A stretch of DNA of 45,314 bases from a virus. Under the pieces are notes generated by a model. It did no database searches, was not told the origin of the DNA, and worked only from the letters and a program-made list of their open reading frames with translations. Positions 32,104 to 40,950 of this stretch are shown one piece after another. Position 1 is the stretch's first letter. The number at the start of each line of letters is the position of its first letter. The stretch spans positions 1 through 45,314 of IMG/VR virus record IMGVR_UViG_3300008267_000094. The stretch is one strand, 5' to 3'. The translations under genes were made by a program, and so were the position numbers.

Positions 32104-35100
32104 ATGCAGAAACATAGAATTTCCACAAATATAGGTAATGACCAAAAAGTCGTAGTCGAAATTAAAAATGACTTTGACTTATTGGAGATTTTATCATTAA
32201 AGTTCACACAAACGGAGGTTTATTCCTCTATGTGTGCTGACTATGGTGTGGTCTGCGGTAGAATTTTTGTAAATAACGGTTTTGGTGTACCAAACGCTAG
32301 AGTTTCAATTTTCATACCTATCTCAGAAGAGGACACAAACGACCCAGTAATATCTGCCCTATACCCATTTACTACAGTTGACGATAAAAATGAAGATGGG
32401 TATCGTTACAATTTATTACCAAGTAGAAAACAACACGGTGGTCATGAACCCACTGGTACATTTCCTGACCAAAAAGATATATTAACAAGAGAAGAAGTAC
32501 TTGAGGTTTATGAAAAATATTACAAGTATACCGTAAAAACAAATGATGCTGGAGATTTTATGATTTGGGGTGTTCCTGTTGGGACACAAACAATTCATGT
32601 GGATGTTGATTTGTCAGATATTGGGTGTTTTTCATTAAGACCCGATGATTTTATTAGACAGGGCATGGGTGTTGATAAATTTAAAAATACCTATTCATAT
32701 AAATCATCCAATGATTTAGATACCCTACCTCAAATTATTTCATTTAATCAAACAATAGAAGTATATCCGTTTTGGGGTAATGAAGATTTGTGTGAGATTG
32801 GAATCACAAGAACTGATTTTGATTTATCGAGTAAGGGTGTTAAAGTAGAACCCAAAGCATATCTACTTGGTTCAATATATTCAGACAAAGGAAAAAATAG
32901 CGTAAACAAAACTTGCGTACCTAGAAACGAAATGGGACGTAAATGTGATTTAACAACATTTGACGCTGTCATAGAAATAATAAGATTTACCTCAAATAAA
33001 GACAGTAACGGTAGACCAATTCTTGAAAGGTATGAAATTCAAGAAGACATTGAAGATGACGGTTCATTTGTAGTTCCACTACCAATGAATATGGATTATG
33101 TCTACACAAATGAATTTGGTGAAAACGAAATTACAAATGACCCCAACAAAGGTATCCCAACATCATCTTGTTACAGATTTAGAATATCCGGCAAAAATGA
33201 AACATTAGGTAGAGTTAGAAATGTTGCTAGTTACTTGGTTCCCAATATACGGGAATATACAACAGATGTTGATGGGTCATATGCATTTTCATTGAATTGG
33301 GACGATTACCCAACCGCAGCAACCAGCTCATCTGTTATATTCAATCAAGTATATGGGAGTTATTTTCCTGAAGATTATTTTTATAGGTTCACATATAATA
33401 AAGTTTACACCCTAACGTCTTATATAGGGGGTCATAGAAAAATTTCACTATCTCAACAGGCTGGTGGATTTATGGGTATTAAAGACATTGCACCTAAAGA
33501 GGAAGACGATTGTGAATCAAGTGTTAATACACCACCCATAAGTTATGCATTTAGAAGATTTAGTTTTCCTATATTATTAGCAATCATAATAAACGTATTT
33601 GAAAGAGTAATTTATACCGCATTTATAGGTGCTCTTCAAATATTAATATCACCGTTTCAATGGTTATATGATAACTTAAAATTTAAAATTAGAGCTTTCG
33701 GGACCACAATCTTTAGTTGGGGACCATTTCAAATTTTTGATGACATTATTGAAAGTTTACAACGACTAGGGACCGTACACTTAAGTTTAGTAGTTTATCC
33801 CGAATGTCAATCTTGCGATGAAGTTTCTTTTCCCGAAAATAATCTTGATGTCTCAACAGAAAGTGACCCATCATTAATCTTCGAAAAGGTTGGTTCAGGT
33901 AAAGCTGTCAGAGACGAATTGACATTTTTAGTTAATTGTACTTCCTATACGTTAAATGTACCGACTACAGGGACAACAACATATACATATATTGATTGTA
34001 CAACAAATTTACCACAAACAATATCAATATCAACCGGAGATACGGCATCAAACGTTTGTGCGAGAGATGGTTCATTGTCGTATTATGGTGGTGATGGAAC
34101 ACCGTCTGTTGTTGGTACCTGTGATAGTACGGTCACAGATGTATACATTGCAAGTCCTGGAACAACCGATGAATATATATTAAGTGAAACACCTTCTTCG
34201 GGGTTCACATTTTATAATTCAGGTTACACATATGGACAATCACTAGCAACAATATATACTAACTCTATTTTAGGTGCGTCTACAGGTAGAACTTATTATG
34301 TTAAAGTTATACAATATTTCGCGGATTCACTCGCTCAAACAGGTGACATAGCAACGGTAAGTACCTTACCAACCGGCACCACATTTCAACTAAACATGGG
34401 TGTATATACAAGTGGTTCCACTACGGGATATTTAGGTAAAGATGCTAGTGGTAATTTAAGTTGGAGGGACCAAACAATACCAAAAGATTATGTTTGGTCT
34501 GGATTTACTTATGAAATTTATGATAGTAATTATCCTATACAAGGTTCATCAGCTGGTTCATTTAGTGGTATAACCTCTTTACCTGAAGGATGTTTATCCC
34601 AGAACAGTATTTATGACGACTCGGGTATAGTACCGCAGACATATTGTGCAACAGGTATTACCGCCGTTTATTCTAAAGACAATGCAATAAACCAAGTCCA
34701 ATCAAATGTTGGGTATACAAATTGTCTTAATTTAAATCTTATTGTAGTTGGACAAGTCGGAGCAAATGATTTATCGAAGAATCCGTGTGGTACTTGTGAG
34801 ACTAGAAGCGGTTTTTCTGAATTAAGGGTTGGAATATTTACCGTCATACCGGCCGCACATTCAGACAATAGGCCCGTTCAATTTAAATTAATAAATGAAT
34901 ATGCTAGAAGAAAATTAGTAAATAAAGTATTTTGTGAAGGAATTGCAAATTATTCTTTCTTTGACAATTGGTTAGCGGGTTCATTATATATGTTTCCATT
35001 TAAGGCAAAGGTTAGGTGGGATAATGAAGATAATTTAGACTTAAATTTTAGAGGTACAAACTACTGTAAAAATTTACTTTATTATAAAGTAAGTGAAAAA

Positions 35101-36249
35101 AACACAAATTTTCCAGTAAAAAGATTTTATTATAGGTCCACAAAGTGGAATGGTTCAGTTTTTCAAAAAGTGTCCTCATCAGGTTCTCAGTATACAACAC
35201 TCAGGTACCCAACTACAATTATGGATTTGGGGCCAAGAGATGAATTTATAAAAGAGATTTGTGTTGACCCATCATTAGACCCAAATTGTTCTATTGTTAG
35301 AAGTATTGGTGCAACATCGTATCAAAATTTTAAAGAAATGTTGGGATTGTATATTAATTACCGACTTGATACTAATAACGATTATGGGTATAAAGATTTT
35401 TTCCAAAATACGGGTTTTCCTTGGGCTTCAAACACAAAAACAGTACTTAATGGTGATGTGTTACAACTTATTTCAATAAACAACGAAGCCGGAATTGAAG
35501 AATTCGATTTACAAAACAGAAATTACGGTCAATATAGTCCGGTAATTTTAGACCCAGATGATTATGTTCAGTTATTTAAATCACAAGCGGGTACAACAAA
35601 TGGACCGATGCCAATAAATTTTGTATTTGATAACGACGGATATAGAGTTAGAGTTTGTTTGAATGAACCGGGTAGATTAACCGAATCTTCACAAATTGTT
35701 CCATTCTTTTATTGGGACAAAAAAGGACAGGGGTTTGGAGAAGGTTATGACCAATCATGGGATTACAACACTGTTGTTTCACAAAGATTACAAGGAATGA
35801 CATATAACTACGCGTTTACTGGTGATACCACGTACAATTATTTGTTGTTTCCAATGACAAAAGATTATTCGGGTAACACTTTTACAATTGCAGGTGCGGA
35901 TGTTGCTGACGATGATTTTGATGTAGAAACGACAGGTTCAACAATTTATTTGAATTATAGTAATCAAGAAGAAGGTTTCAGAGTTTTACATATCACATCA
36001 GGAACAACTTCAAACCCATTAGCCGGTACTTTATGGACTAGAGTTGGTAATATTGGAGGATGGGAGTCCCAATCTTGGAATTTTGATGTTGATTTTATAT
36101 TAAAACCTACGGATTTAAATTACACGGGAGATAAACAAATATTATCAACACCGTTTTTATTTTATTTTGGGTTAAGACCCGGAGCAACCGCGGTCGATAA
36201 ATTCATAAAATTATTTGGACCTAAAGGTGCTTTCCCATCACAAGAATAA
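32104..36249 (+). CDS. Large baseplate / wedge-associated structural protein
   Basis: This 1381-residue virion protein has no certain T4 counterpart. The N-terminal part holds a carboxypeptidase-regulatory or Ig-like beta domain (YGVVCGRIFVNNGFGVPNARV, residues about 48-70, with DAGDFMIWGVPVGTQTIHV near 142-160). A strongly hydrophobic segment of about 35 residues lies near 486-520 (PILLAIIINVFERVIYTAFI, then GALQILISPFQW), unusual for a baseplate protein. Beyond it come cysteine pairs such as CQSC and CGTC and Thr/Gly-rich beta segments. It comes after gp6, where T4 has gp7 (1032 residues), but a better gp7-like match lies at 40950. It shares one base with the next gene (TAATG). A role in the distal baseplate, possibly touching the host membrane, is inference. 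Confidence 0.5.
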   Translation: MQKHRISTNIGNDQKVVVEIKNDFDLLEILSLKFTQTEVYSSMCADYGVVCGRIFVNNGFGVPNARVSIFIPISEEDTNDPVISALYPFTTVDDKNEDGYRYNLLPSRKQHGGHEPTGTFPDQKDILTREEVLEVYEKYYKYTVKTNDAGDFMIWGVPVGTQTIHVDVDLSDIGCFSLRPDDFIRQGMGVDKFKNTYSYKSSNDLDTLPQIISFNQTIEVYPFWGNEDLCEIGITRTDFDLSSKGVKVEPKAYLLGSIYSDKGKNSVNKTCVPRNEMGRKCDLTTFDAVIEIIRFTSNKDSNGRPILERYEIQEDIEDDGSFVVPLPMNMDYVYTNEFGENEITNDPNKGIPTSSCYRFRISGKNETLGRVRNVASYLVPNIREYTTDVDGSYAFSLNWDDYPTAATSSSVIFNQVYGSYFPEDYFYRFTYNKVYTLTSYIGGHRKISLSQQAGGFMGIKDIAPKEEDDCESSVNTPPISYAFRRFSFPILLAIIINVFERVIYTAFIGALQILISPFQWLYDNLKFKIRAFGTTIFSWGPFQIFDDIIESLQRLGTVHLSLVVYPECQSCDEVSFPENNLDVSTESDPSLIFEKVGSGKAVRDELTFLVNCTSYTLNVPTTGTTTYTYIDCTTNLPQTISISTGDTASNVCARDGSLSYYGGDGTPSVVGTCDSTVTDVYIASPGTTDEYILSETPSSGFTFYNSGYTYGQSLATIYTNSILGASTGRTYYVKVIQYFADSLAQTGDIATVSTLPTGTTFQLNMGVYTSGSTTGYLGKDASGNLSWRDQTIPKDYVWSGFTYEIYDSNYPIQGSSAGSFSGITSLPEGCLSQNSIYDDSGIVPQTYCATGITAVYSKDNAINQVQSNVGYTNCLNLNLIVVGQVGANDLSKNPCGTCETRSGFSELRVGIFTVIPAAHSDNRPVQFKLINEYARRKLVNKVFCEGIANYSFFDNWLAGSLYMFPFKAKVRWDNEDNLDLNFRGTNYCKNLLYYKVSEKNTNFPVKRFYYRSTKWNGSVFQKVSSSGSQYTTLRYPTTIMDLGPRDEFIKEICVDPSLDPNCSIVRSIGATSYQNFKEMLGLYINYRLDTNNDYGYKDFFQNTGFPWASNTKTVLNGDVLQLISINNEAGIEEFDLQNRNYGQYSPVILDPDDYVQLFKSQAGTTNGPMPINFVFDNDGYRVRVCLNEPGRLTESSQIVPFFYWDKKGQGFGEGYDQSWDYNTVVSQRLQGMTYNYAFTGDTTYNYLLFPMTKDYSGNTFTIAGADVADDDFDVETTGSTIYLNYSNQEEGFRVLHITSGTTSNPLAGTLWTRVGNIGGWESQSWNFDVDFILKPTDLNYTGDKQILSTPFLFYFGLRPGATAVDKFIKLFGPKGAFPSQE

Positions 36250-38009
36250 TGGATAAGAAAAGAATCATATTACCATCTAAAAAATTTTTTGGCTCAATTA
36301 ATGAAGACCAAACAATTCGTGTTGGTTTGGATGAAACGGAAAATTTACTTAGGGAAGGGGATAGAACCATTATTTTAAGTAATGCTGAGTTATTCAATAA
36401 AGAAAGAAACGAAAGTAACAATTACAAGATACATGGAAAACTTAAAATGGTTTTTAGAAATCTTTATAGTGGTTCATCTGAATATAATCCACTATTAAAG
36501 AAATTATATTTAGTTGGTGATGGTGGGGATAATAATTTTGATGGATTTATACCATATCAAGAGTTTGCTTTTTTAAGAAAAGATGTTCTTAGACAGGTTA
36601 ATACCACACAAACCATATCATCTTTAACAATATACACACCAAGTTTAACATTTTCTGGTTTAACTGAACATGTAGATATCCCAACGATTGAAGCACCATA
36701 TCACAATTGGAACATTTATTTATCGTATGTGTATGGTCAAGATACAACATATCCCATGACATACACTTTAAGTGGTGGAACATCATTTAATTTTTTATCA
36801 GGAGATGGAATACCCTTTAGAGTGGAAAACACAGGAAACACTTACAAACTAACAAGTCCGGTTGAACACGGTATGTCATCAGGAGAATTTATTACAATAA
36901 GTGGTGGTTCTTTTAACAATGCGGTTGACGTGTCAGGAAAAACTTTTTCAATAATAAGTGTTGGAGATTCTATCTATGATTCTGAAAAATATGTTCTTGA
37001 AATATCAAAATCCGAAATGCCATCAGGTTCAACATTATCTACTGTTGTTTTTGGAAAGAGATGTCTTGATAGAAATGACATTACAGGTTCAACATCAACC
37101 TATTATGTTCATAAACATAAAACATTAACAGAAAGAGAAGATTATATCTTAGATAAAATTGGGTTTGAATCATCAATTTGGGAAAATGAACGAAAGTTAT
37201 TGTTAGAAAACAGTGCCGGTCAATCGGATGTTTTAGTGGAAAGAAACATGATGGAGTCTTTAATATATGATTTTAAGGAACCATTTGTTTTAACAGGACT
37301 AACTAATAATTTAGGTTACCTACCAACTGACGTATATGTAACGGTTATATTGGCAAATAGAAATGGTTATTTTGAATACCCACCAAAGGTTGGTTGGAAA
37401 TTTAATTTTCACGACACTTGGGTTGACGAACATTTTGATGGTACAGGTTCAACTGAAACATCTATAACAACCAGTGGATTTAGTAGAACAATAAGTGCAA
37501 CAACATACAATTTTGTTACAGGTACTGATTTACCATTAAACACTGTTTTAAATGGTGCATTTGTTGAATATAGTCGTTCAGAATTAAAAGAAAGAATAAT
37601 AAGTGAAGCGTTTCATAGATTCTCGAATCCACTTTTTGTTTTTGATTATGGACAAACAGGCTCAACAGTTACTTTTTCGGGTGGTTCAATGACAAACATG
37701 TATGGTTTGTTTTACCAACCACACCACAGGATAAAACTAAGACAACTTTCTCCATATATTGAAACATCTAAAACAAATCAAGTCTATGGATTACCACAGA
37801 ATGCAAAATATTTTGAAGATGATGCTCTTTGGAAGTGGAGAGATTTATATGACCACGGATTTATTGACCCCGATGGTTTTGGAACAAATTATCCGTTCAT
37901 AAATAATATTCATTACGTTAAGGGAGATATTAATTTTTATTTACGAAATGAAAACGTTTATATAAATAAAAAAGATTTGGTTAAAAATGTAGATAAGTTT
38001 AAATGTTAA
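36249..38009 (+). CDS. Unidentified tail/baseplate structural protein
   Basis: This 586-residue protein of unknown function lies in the wedge block. The N-terminal part begins with a DKKRIILPSKKFFGSI stretch. Around residues 190-260 lies the beta-type sequence VEHGMSSGEFITISGG followed by NNAVDVSGKTFSI, a small domain common in tail and fibre proteins (HGLSTGDxVTxSG pattern). The rest is beta-rich with Thr/Ser/Gly-rich stretches (GTGSTETSITTSGFSRTIS) and a C-terminal YGLFYQPHHRIKLRQLSPYIE. It starts on the last base of the preceding stop codon (TAATG) and ends 1 nt before the next gene, so it is part of a coupled unit. Position is consistent with a T4 gp8- or gp10-like role, but no motif proves it. 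Confidence 0.5.
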   Translation: MDKKRIILPSKKFFGSINEDQTIRVGLDETENLLREGDRTIILSNAELFNKERNESNNYKIHGKLKMVFRNLYSGSSEYNPLLKKLYLVGDGGDNNFDGFIPYQEFAFLRKDVLRQVNTTQTISSLTIYTPSLTFSGLTEHVDIPTIEAPYHNWNIYLSYVYGQDTTYPMTYTLSGGTSFNFLSGDGIPFRVENTGNTYKLTSPVEHGMSSGEFITISGGSFNNAVDVSGKTFSIISVGDSIYDSEKYVLEISKSEMPSGSTLSTVVFGKRCLDRNDITGSTSTYYVHKHKTLTEREDYILDKIGFESSIWENERKLLLENSAGQSDVLVERNMMESLIYDFKEPFVLTGLTNNLGYLPTDVYVTVILANRNGYFEYPPKVGWKFNFHDTWVDEHFDGTGSTETSITTSGFSRTISATTYNFVTGTDLPLNTVLNGAFVEYSRSELKERIISEAFHRFSNPLFVFDYGQTGSTVTFSGGSMTNMYGLFYQPHHRIKLRQLSPYIETSKTNQVYGLPQNAKYFEDDALWKWRDLYDHGFIDPDGFGTNYPFINNIHYVKGDINFYLRNENVYINKKDLVKNVDKFKC

Positions 38010-38010
38010 T

Positions 38011-38841
38011 ATGAAAATTCTTGCTAAAAATAACGACCAATCTATTTTGATTCCAACAAATCAAATGTTTAAAACTGATTTAGGATGGACAGATAATGCT
38101 CAAGAAATGGAGCAAGAAATTCTTTATCAAATAATCAACCCAACAGAAAATTACGAAACCGTTAGATATATACATTCATCATACGAACAACTTTCACCCT
38201 ATGATAATCCATTTCAACAAAATGATATATGGTATAATTTTTATTTTTTAAATAGTCTTGGTAACTATTCTCAAAATTATGAAGATGTGGGAATTACAAT
38301 GGAAGAAAATTCAAAAATGTTAAAACAATCAACAGAAAGTTTTTTCAGATTAGAATTTTATAAAACAAATAATGACCAATCACCAAATCAAACAAATAGA
38401 AGATTAGTTTTTGCAAAAAATTTATCATTACCATTAGGTGAACGAGTCTTTTATACAGGAACACCATCAGGTGCAACATTTGCGTTAAATGATTATATCT
38501 ACGTCCCAACCTTTACGGGAACAAACTACAGAAATTCTGAAAACATGTATCTCTTTTGGTTTGCGGATGATTCACCATTCAGTGAAACCAATATAACTGG
38601 TAATACTTTCTACATGACAGCGAAATATTACAACGCCAAAGATGGTAGTGTAATTGATTTTGTTAATAAATCAAAATTAGTTAATGCAACCACACCATAT
38701 GTGGAAGAAGAGGATGTTTATTATAAAGTAATTATAGATAGAAGTGACTATTCTTATATAGTTTATGCGTACAACGGTTCATTAGGTACCAGAAAGGGAG
38801 TAGTAACCGCGCCAATAAATTTTTATGAAAGAAAACAATAA
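38011..38841 (+). CDS. Unidentified tail/baseplate structural protein
   Basis: This 276-residue protein of unknown function is rich in Asn, Tyr, Phe and Thr, with a mostly beta composition and no catalytic motif or membrane segment. The N-terminal segment MKILAKNNDQSILIPTNQMF and a final YNGSLGTRKGVVTAPINFYE are the most distinctive parts. It starts 1 nt after the stop of the upstream structural gene and shares one base with the next start (TAATG), so its product is probably made in step with both neighbours. Late promoter position and neighbours make it a virion protein. A small wedge or pin protein such as gp8 or gp9 is possible but unproven. Confidence 0.5.
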   Translation: MKILAKNNDQSILIPTNQMFKTDLGWTDNAQEMEQEILYQIINPTENYETVRYIHSSYEQLSPYDNPFQQNDIWYNFYFLNSLGNYSQNYEDVGITMEENSKMLKQSTESFFRLEFYKTNNDQSPNQTNRRLVFAKNLSLPLGERVFYTGTPSGATFALNDYIYVPTFTGTNYRNSENMYLFWFADDSPFSETNITGNTFYMTAKYYNAKDGSVIDFVNKSKLVNATTPYVEEEDVYYKVIIDRSDYSYIVYAYNGSLGTRKGVVTAPINFYERKQ

Positions 38842-40007
38842 TGGACATTAAATCACCCACAAAATACGAAATACTTAGGAAAAATATTCCTAATGTAAAA
38901 TTGTATTCAAATGATGGACCATATTGGTACAACAGTTTGGGTAGTTTAATCGCTTGGTCGGAATCACAATATCTTGACCCCTTAGATGGATTCGTTGTTT
39001 ATAATATAACAGGTGGTACGGTTTCATCAGGATACTATATTTGGACCGGCTCAACAATTCCAGCAATATCTTATGGTGATACGGGTTGTGATTTAACACT
39101 TGAATTATATGGATGGGAAAACATAACAAAGGGTGAGGCGTATGGGGAACATATGTTACCAATATTCTTGGAAACACATATCGACGAAATGGGTGTCATG
39201 GTTGGATTTGATGGTGAACTTGAACAAGTTGAACAAATATGTAATTTTTCGTACACACAAACAGGAAATACCATACAAGTATACAATACCGTTGATACAA
39301 CCAAAGTTTCAGAAATTCATTTTATTGATTTTACTGTTGATTGGGGAGATGGAACAACAAGTATTCTGTCAACAACTGGTTTGACAGCATCTAAAACATA
39401 TGTAACAACCGGAGAAACAACTATTTCAATATCAATTGACACACCTTGGAGTCAATTTGAAACTAAAAAAATTATTCAAGTACCATCTAATACAACTGTA
39501 AGTAATCCACTCGGAACATTCTCGGGATTCACCATACCATACACAACAATAACAGGTCAATCTCAAAATTATTTGAACGATTTAGAGTACAACGGTACAT
39601 ATACGGGATACACAACATTCACATATGCATCAATAGGTAAAAGTAGAATTAGTGAATTGAAACTTTATGGTAGTAACACTTATTCAGGTGTAACAACCGG
39701 AACAACAGCAGGTGTTGCGTACAGTGCTTATACTATAGATAATTTATATTATCAAGATTTTGCGGATGGTGTGACCACAATCACGGGAACGACCTCAGGA
39801 TTTACAAAAGAAGAAGTAATAAATAAAGTAATCACAAGAAATGAACATTTCTTAGGATTCATTGACGAACCGGTAATCTATTCAGATATTTTTGTTGAAA
39901 GAGGTAAACAGGGTGTTATGGAAAAAACACTTAGATTATCAGAAATTGACAACACAGGAGAATTATCGATTTATGGTAACGGATATTTTAATATAAGAAA
40001 ACAATAA
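38841..40007 (+). CDS. Structural protein with PKD-like domain
   Basis: This 388-residue virion protein carries a PKD-like Ig fold at about residues 130-215. IDFTVDWGDGTTS followed by KTYVTTGETTISISI matches the WGDG...Y...G.Y.V.V pattern of PKD domains, which often mediate protein or carbohydrate binding on cell surfaces. Around it are Thr/Gly-rich beta stretches. The C-terminus (VEKGKQGVMEKTLRLSEI-type region ending YGNGYFNIRKQ) looks like an assembly end. It shares one base with the upstream gene (TAATG) and is the last gene before a new promoter-like octamer. The PKD domain suggests an exposed part, possibly in host attachment, but a baseplate assembly role is equally possible. Confidence 0.6.
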   Translation: MDIKSPTKYEILRKNIPNVKLYSNDGPYWYNSLGSLIAWSESQYLDPLDGFVVYNITGGTVSSGYYIWTGSTIPAISYGDTGCDLTLELYGWENITKGEAYGEHMLPIFLETHIDEMGVMVGFDGELEQVEQICNFSYTQTGNTIQVYNTVDTTKVSEIHFIDFTVDWGDGTTSILSTTGLTASKTYVTTGETTISISIDTPWSQFETKKIIQVPSNTTVSNPLGTFSGFTIPYTTITGQSQNYLNDLEYNGTYTGYTTFTYASIGKSRISELKLYGSNTYSGVTTGTTAGVAYSAYTIDNLYYQDFADGVTTITGTTSGFTKEEVINKVITRNEHFLGFIDEPVIYSDIFVERGKQGVMEKTLRLSEIDNTGELSIYGNGYFNIRKQ

Positions 40008-40013
40008 ATTTTA

Positions 40014-40021
40014 TATTTATT
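40014..40021 (+). promoter_or_regulatory. Late promoter-like octamer TATTTATT
   Basis: TATTTATT followed by ATTAAA ends 11 nt before the ATG at 40033. It is the same variant as at 2186 and 20027. Confidence 0.4.
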
Positions 40022-40032
40022 ATTAAAAAAAC

Positions 40033-40950
40033 ATGGCAGTAGGAAGTTACGGTATAATTAGACCATCAGATGTATCACCAGAAGACGTTGAAATTTATTT
40101 TCATTACGTTGCGGACAGAAACAGTACCTCAACGGTTACACTTAAAAGGTTAAGTTCTGCGGAAGTTTTAACACCTGTGTATCATAATATTGATACAACA
40201 GACGATATATCAGCACCAAATGTCGAAATTTTGGGTGGTTTATATAATTTAAAATTAACTGCAGATGATTTTGCTGATTTAGGTGTTTACACACTTCACA
40301 TTAGACCTAAACAAATCAGAACATCTATAACGGATTGTGGAATTTTAGCATCATTACCTTCAGTTAGAGGATTGGTTATTGACCTATCAAACGTTCCCGC
40401 TGCGGATAGAAACAAATTTACACCACAAGGACTTGTTGGATATCGAATAGAGTATATTAATTCATCTGACAATAAAAAAATACCAAATTTTTATAGAATT
40501 GTTACTTCATCATTTTACTGCACCCCTATTGTTTCAAATTTAACAAGTACGTCACAAAAGGCGATTAGATATCAATATAGTGAACAAGCAACGAATTTGA
40601 TGTTTTTAACAGTAACACCATCTTCGGCACCTACTAACAAACCAAATACGGTACCATTCATTGGTGTACCTTCCCAAAAAATCATATTAACAAACACATA
40701 TCTTAACCCAACCACCATAGAAATTGAGATGGTTGAACACGATGCATCAACATTGGCACACGCACTGTACGGTAATCAAAGTAAAGCGGTTTCTCAAGGT
40801 ATCTATACCATTTATGACAATAATAACAACATCTATAGACAATACAATCTTTACGAAGTTAAAGACGAGTTTAATGAAACATTATTTGAAATTCGTGAAG
40901 AAAGAAATGATATAGACGAAACCTTAAACTTTGATACTATTACAGAATAA
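40033..40950 (+). CDS. Unidentified virion structural protein
   Basis: This 305-residue protein of unknown function opens with MAVGSYGIIRPSDVSPEDVEIYFHYVADR. It has repeated beta-rich segments, including GVYTLHIRPKQIRTSITDCGIL and VPFIGVPSQKIILTNTYLNP, then a charged helical C-terminus (DEFNETLFEIREERNDIDE). There is no enzyme motif or membrane segment. It follows a late promoter-like octamer and overlaps the next gene by one base (TAATG), which points to a baseplate or tail function next to the gp7-like protein. The same kind of protein seems to recur in large Bacteroidota T4-like phages, but I cannot name a family from sequence alone. Confidence 0.5.
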   Translation: MAVGSYGIIRPSDVSPEDVEIYFHYVADRNSTSTVTLKRLSSAEVLTPVYHNIDTTDDISAPNVEILGGLYNLKLTADDFADLGVYTLHIRPKQIRTSITDCGILASLPSVRGLVIDLSNVPAADRNKFTPQGLVGYRIEYINSSDNKKIPNFYRIVTSSFYCTPIVSNLTSTSQKAIRYQYSEQATNLMFLTVTPSSAPTNKPNTVPFIGVPSQKIILTNTYLNPTTIEIEMVEHDASTLAHALYGNQSKAVSQGIYTIYDNNNNIYRQYNLYEVKDEFNETLFEIREERNDIDETLNFDTITE

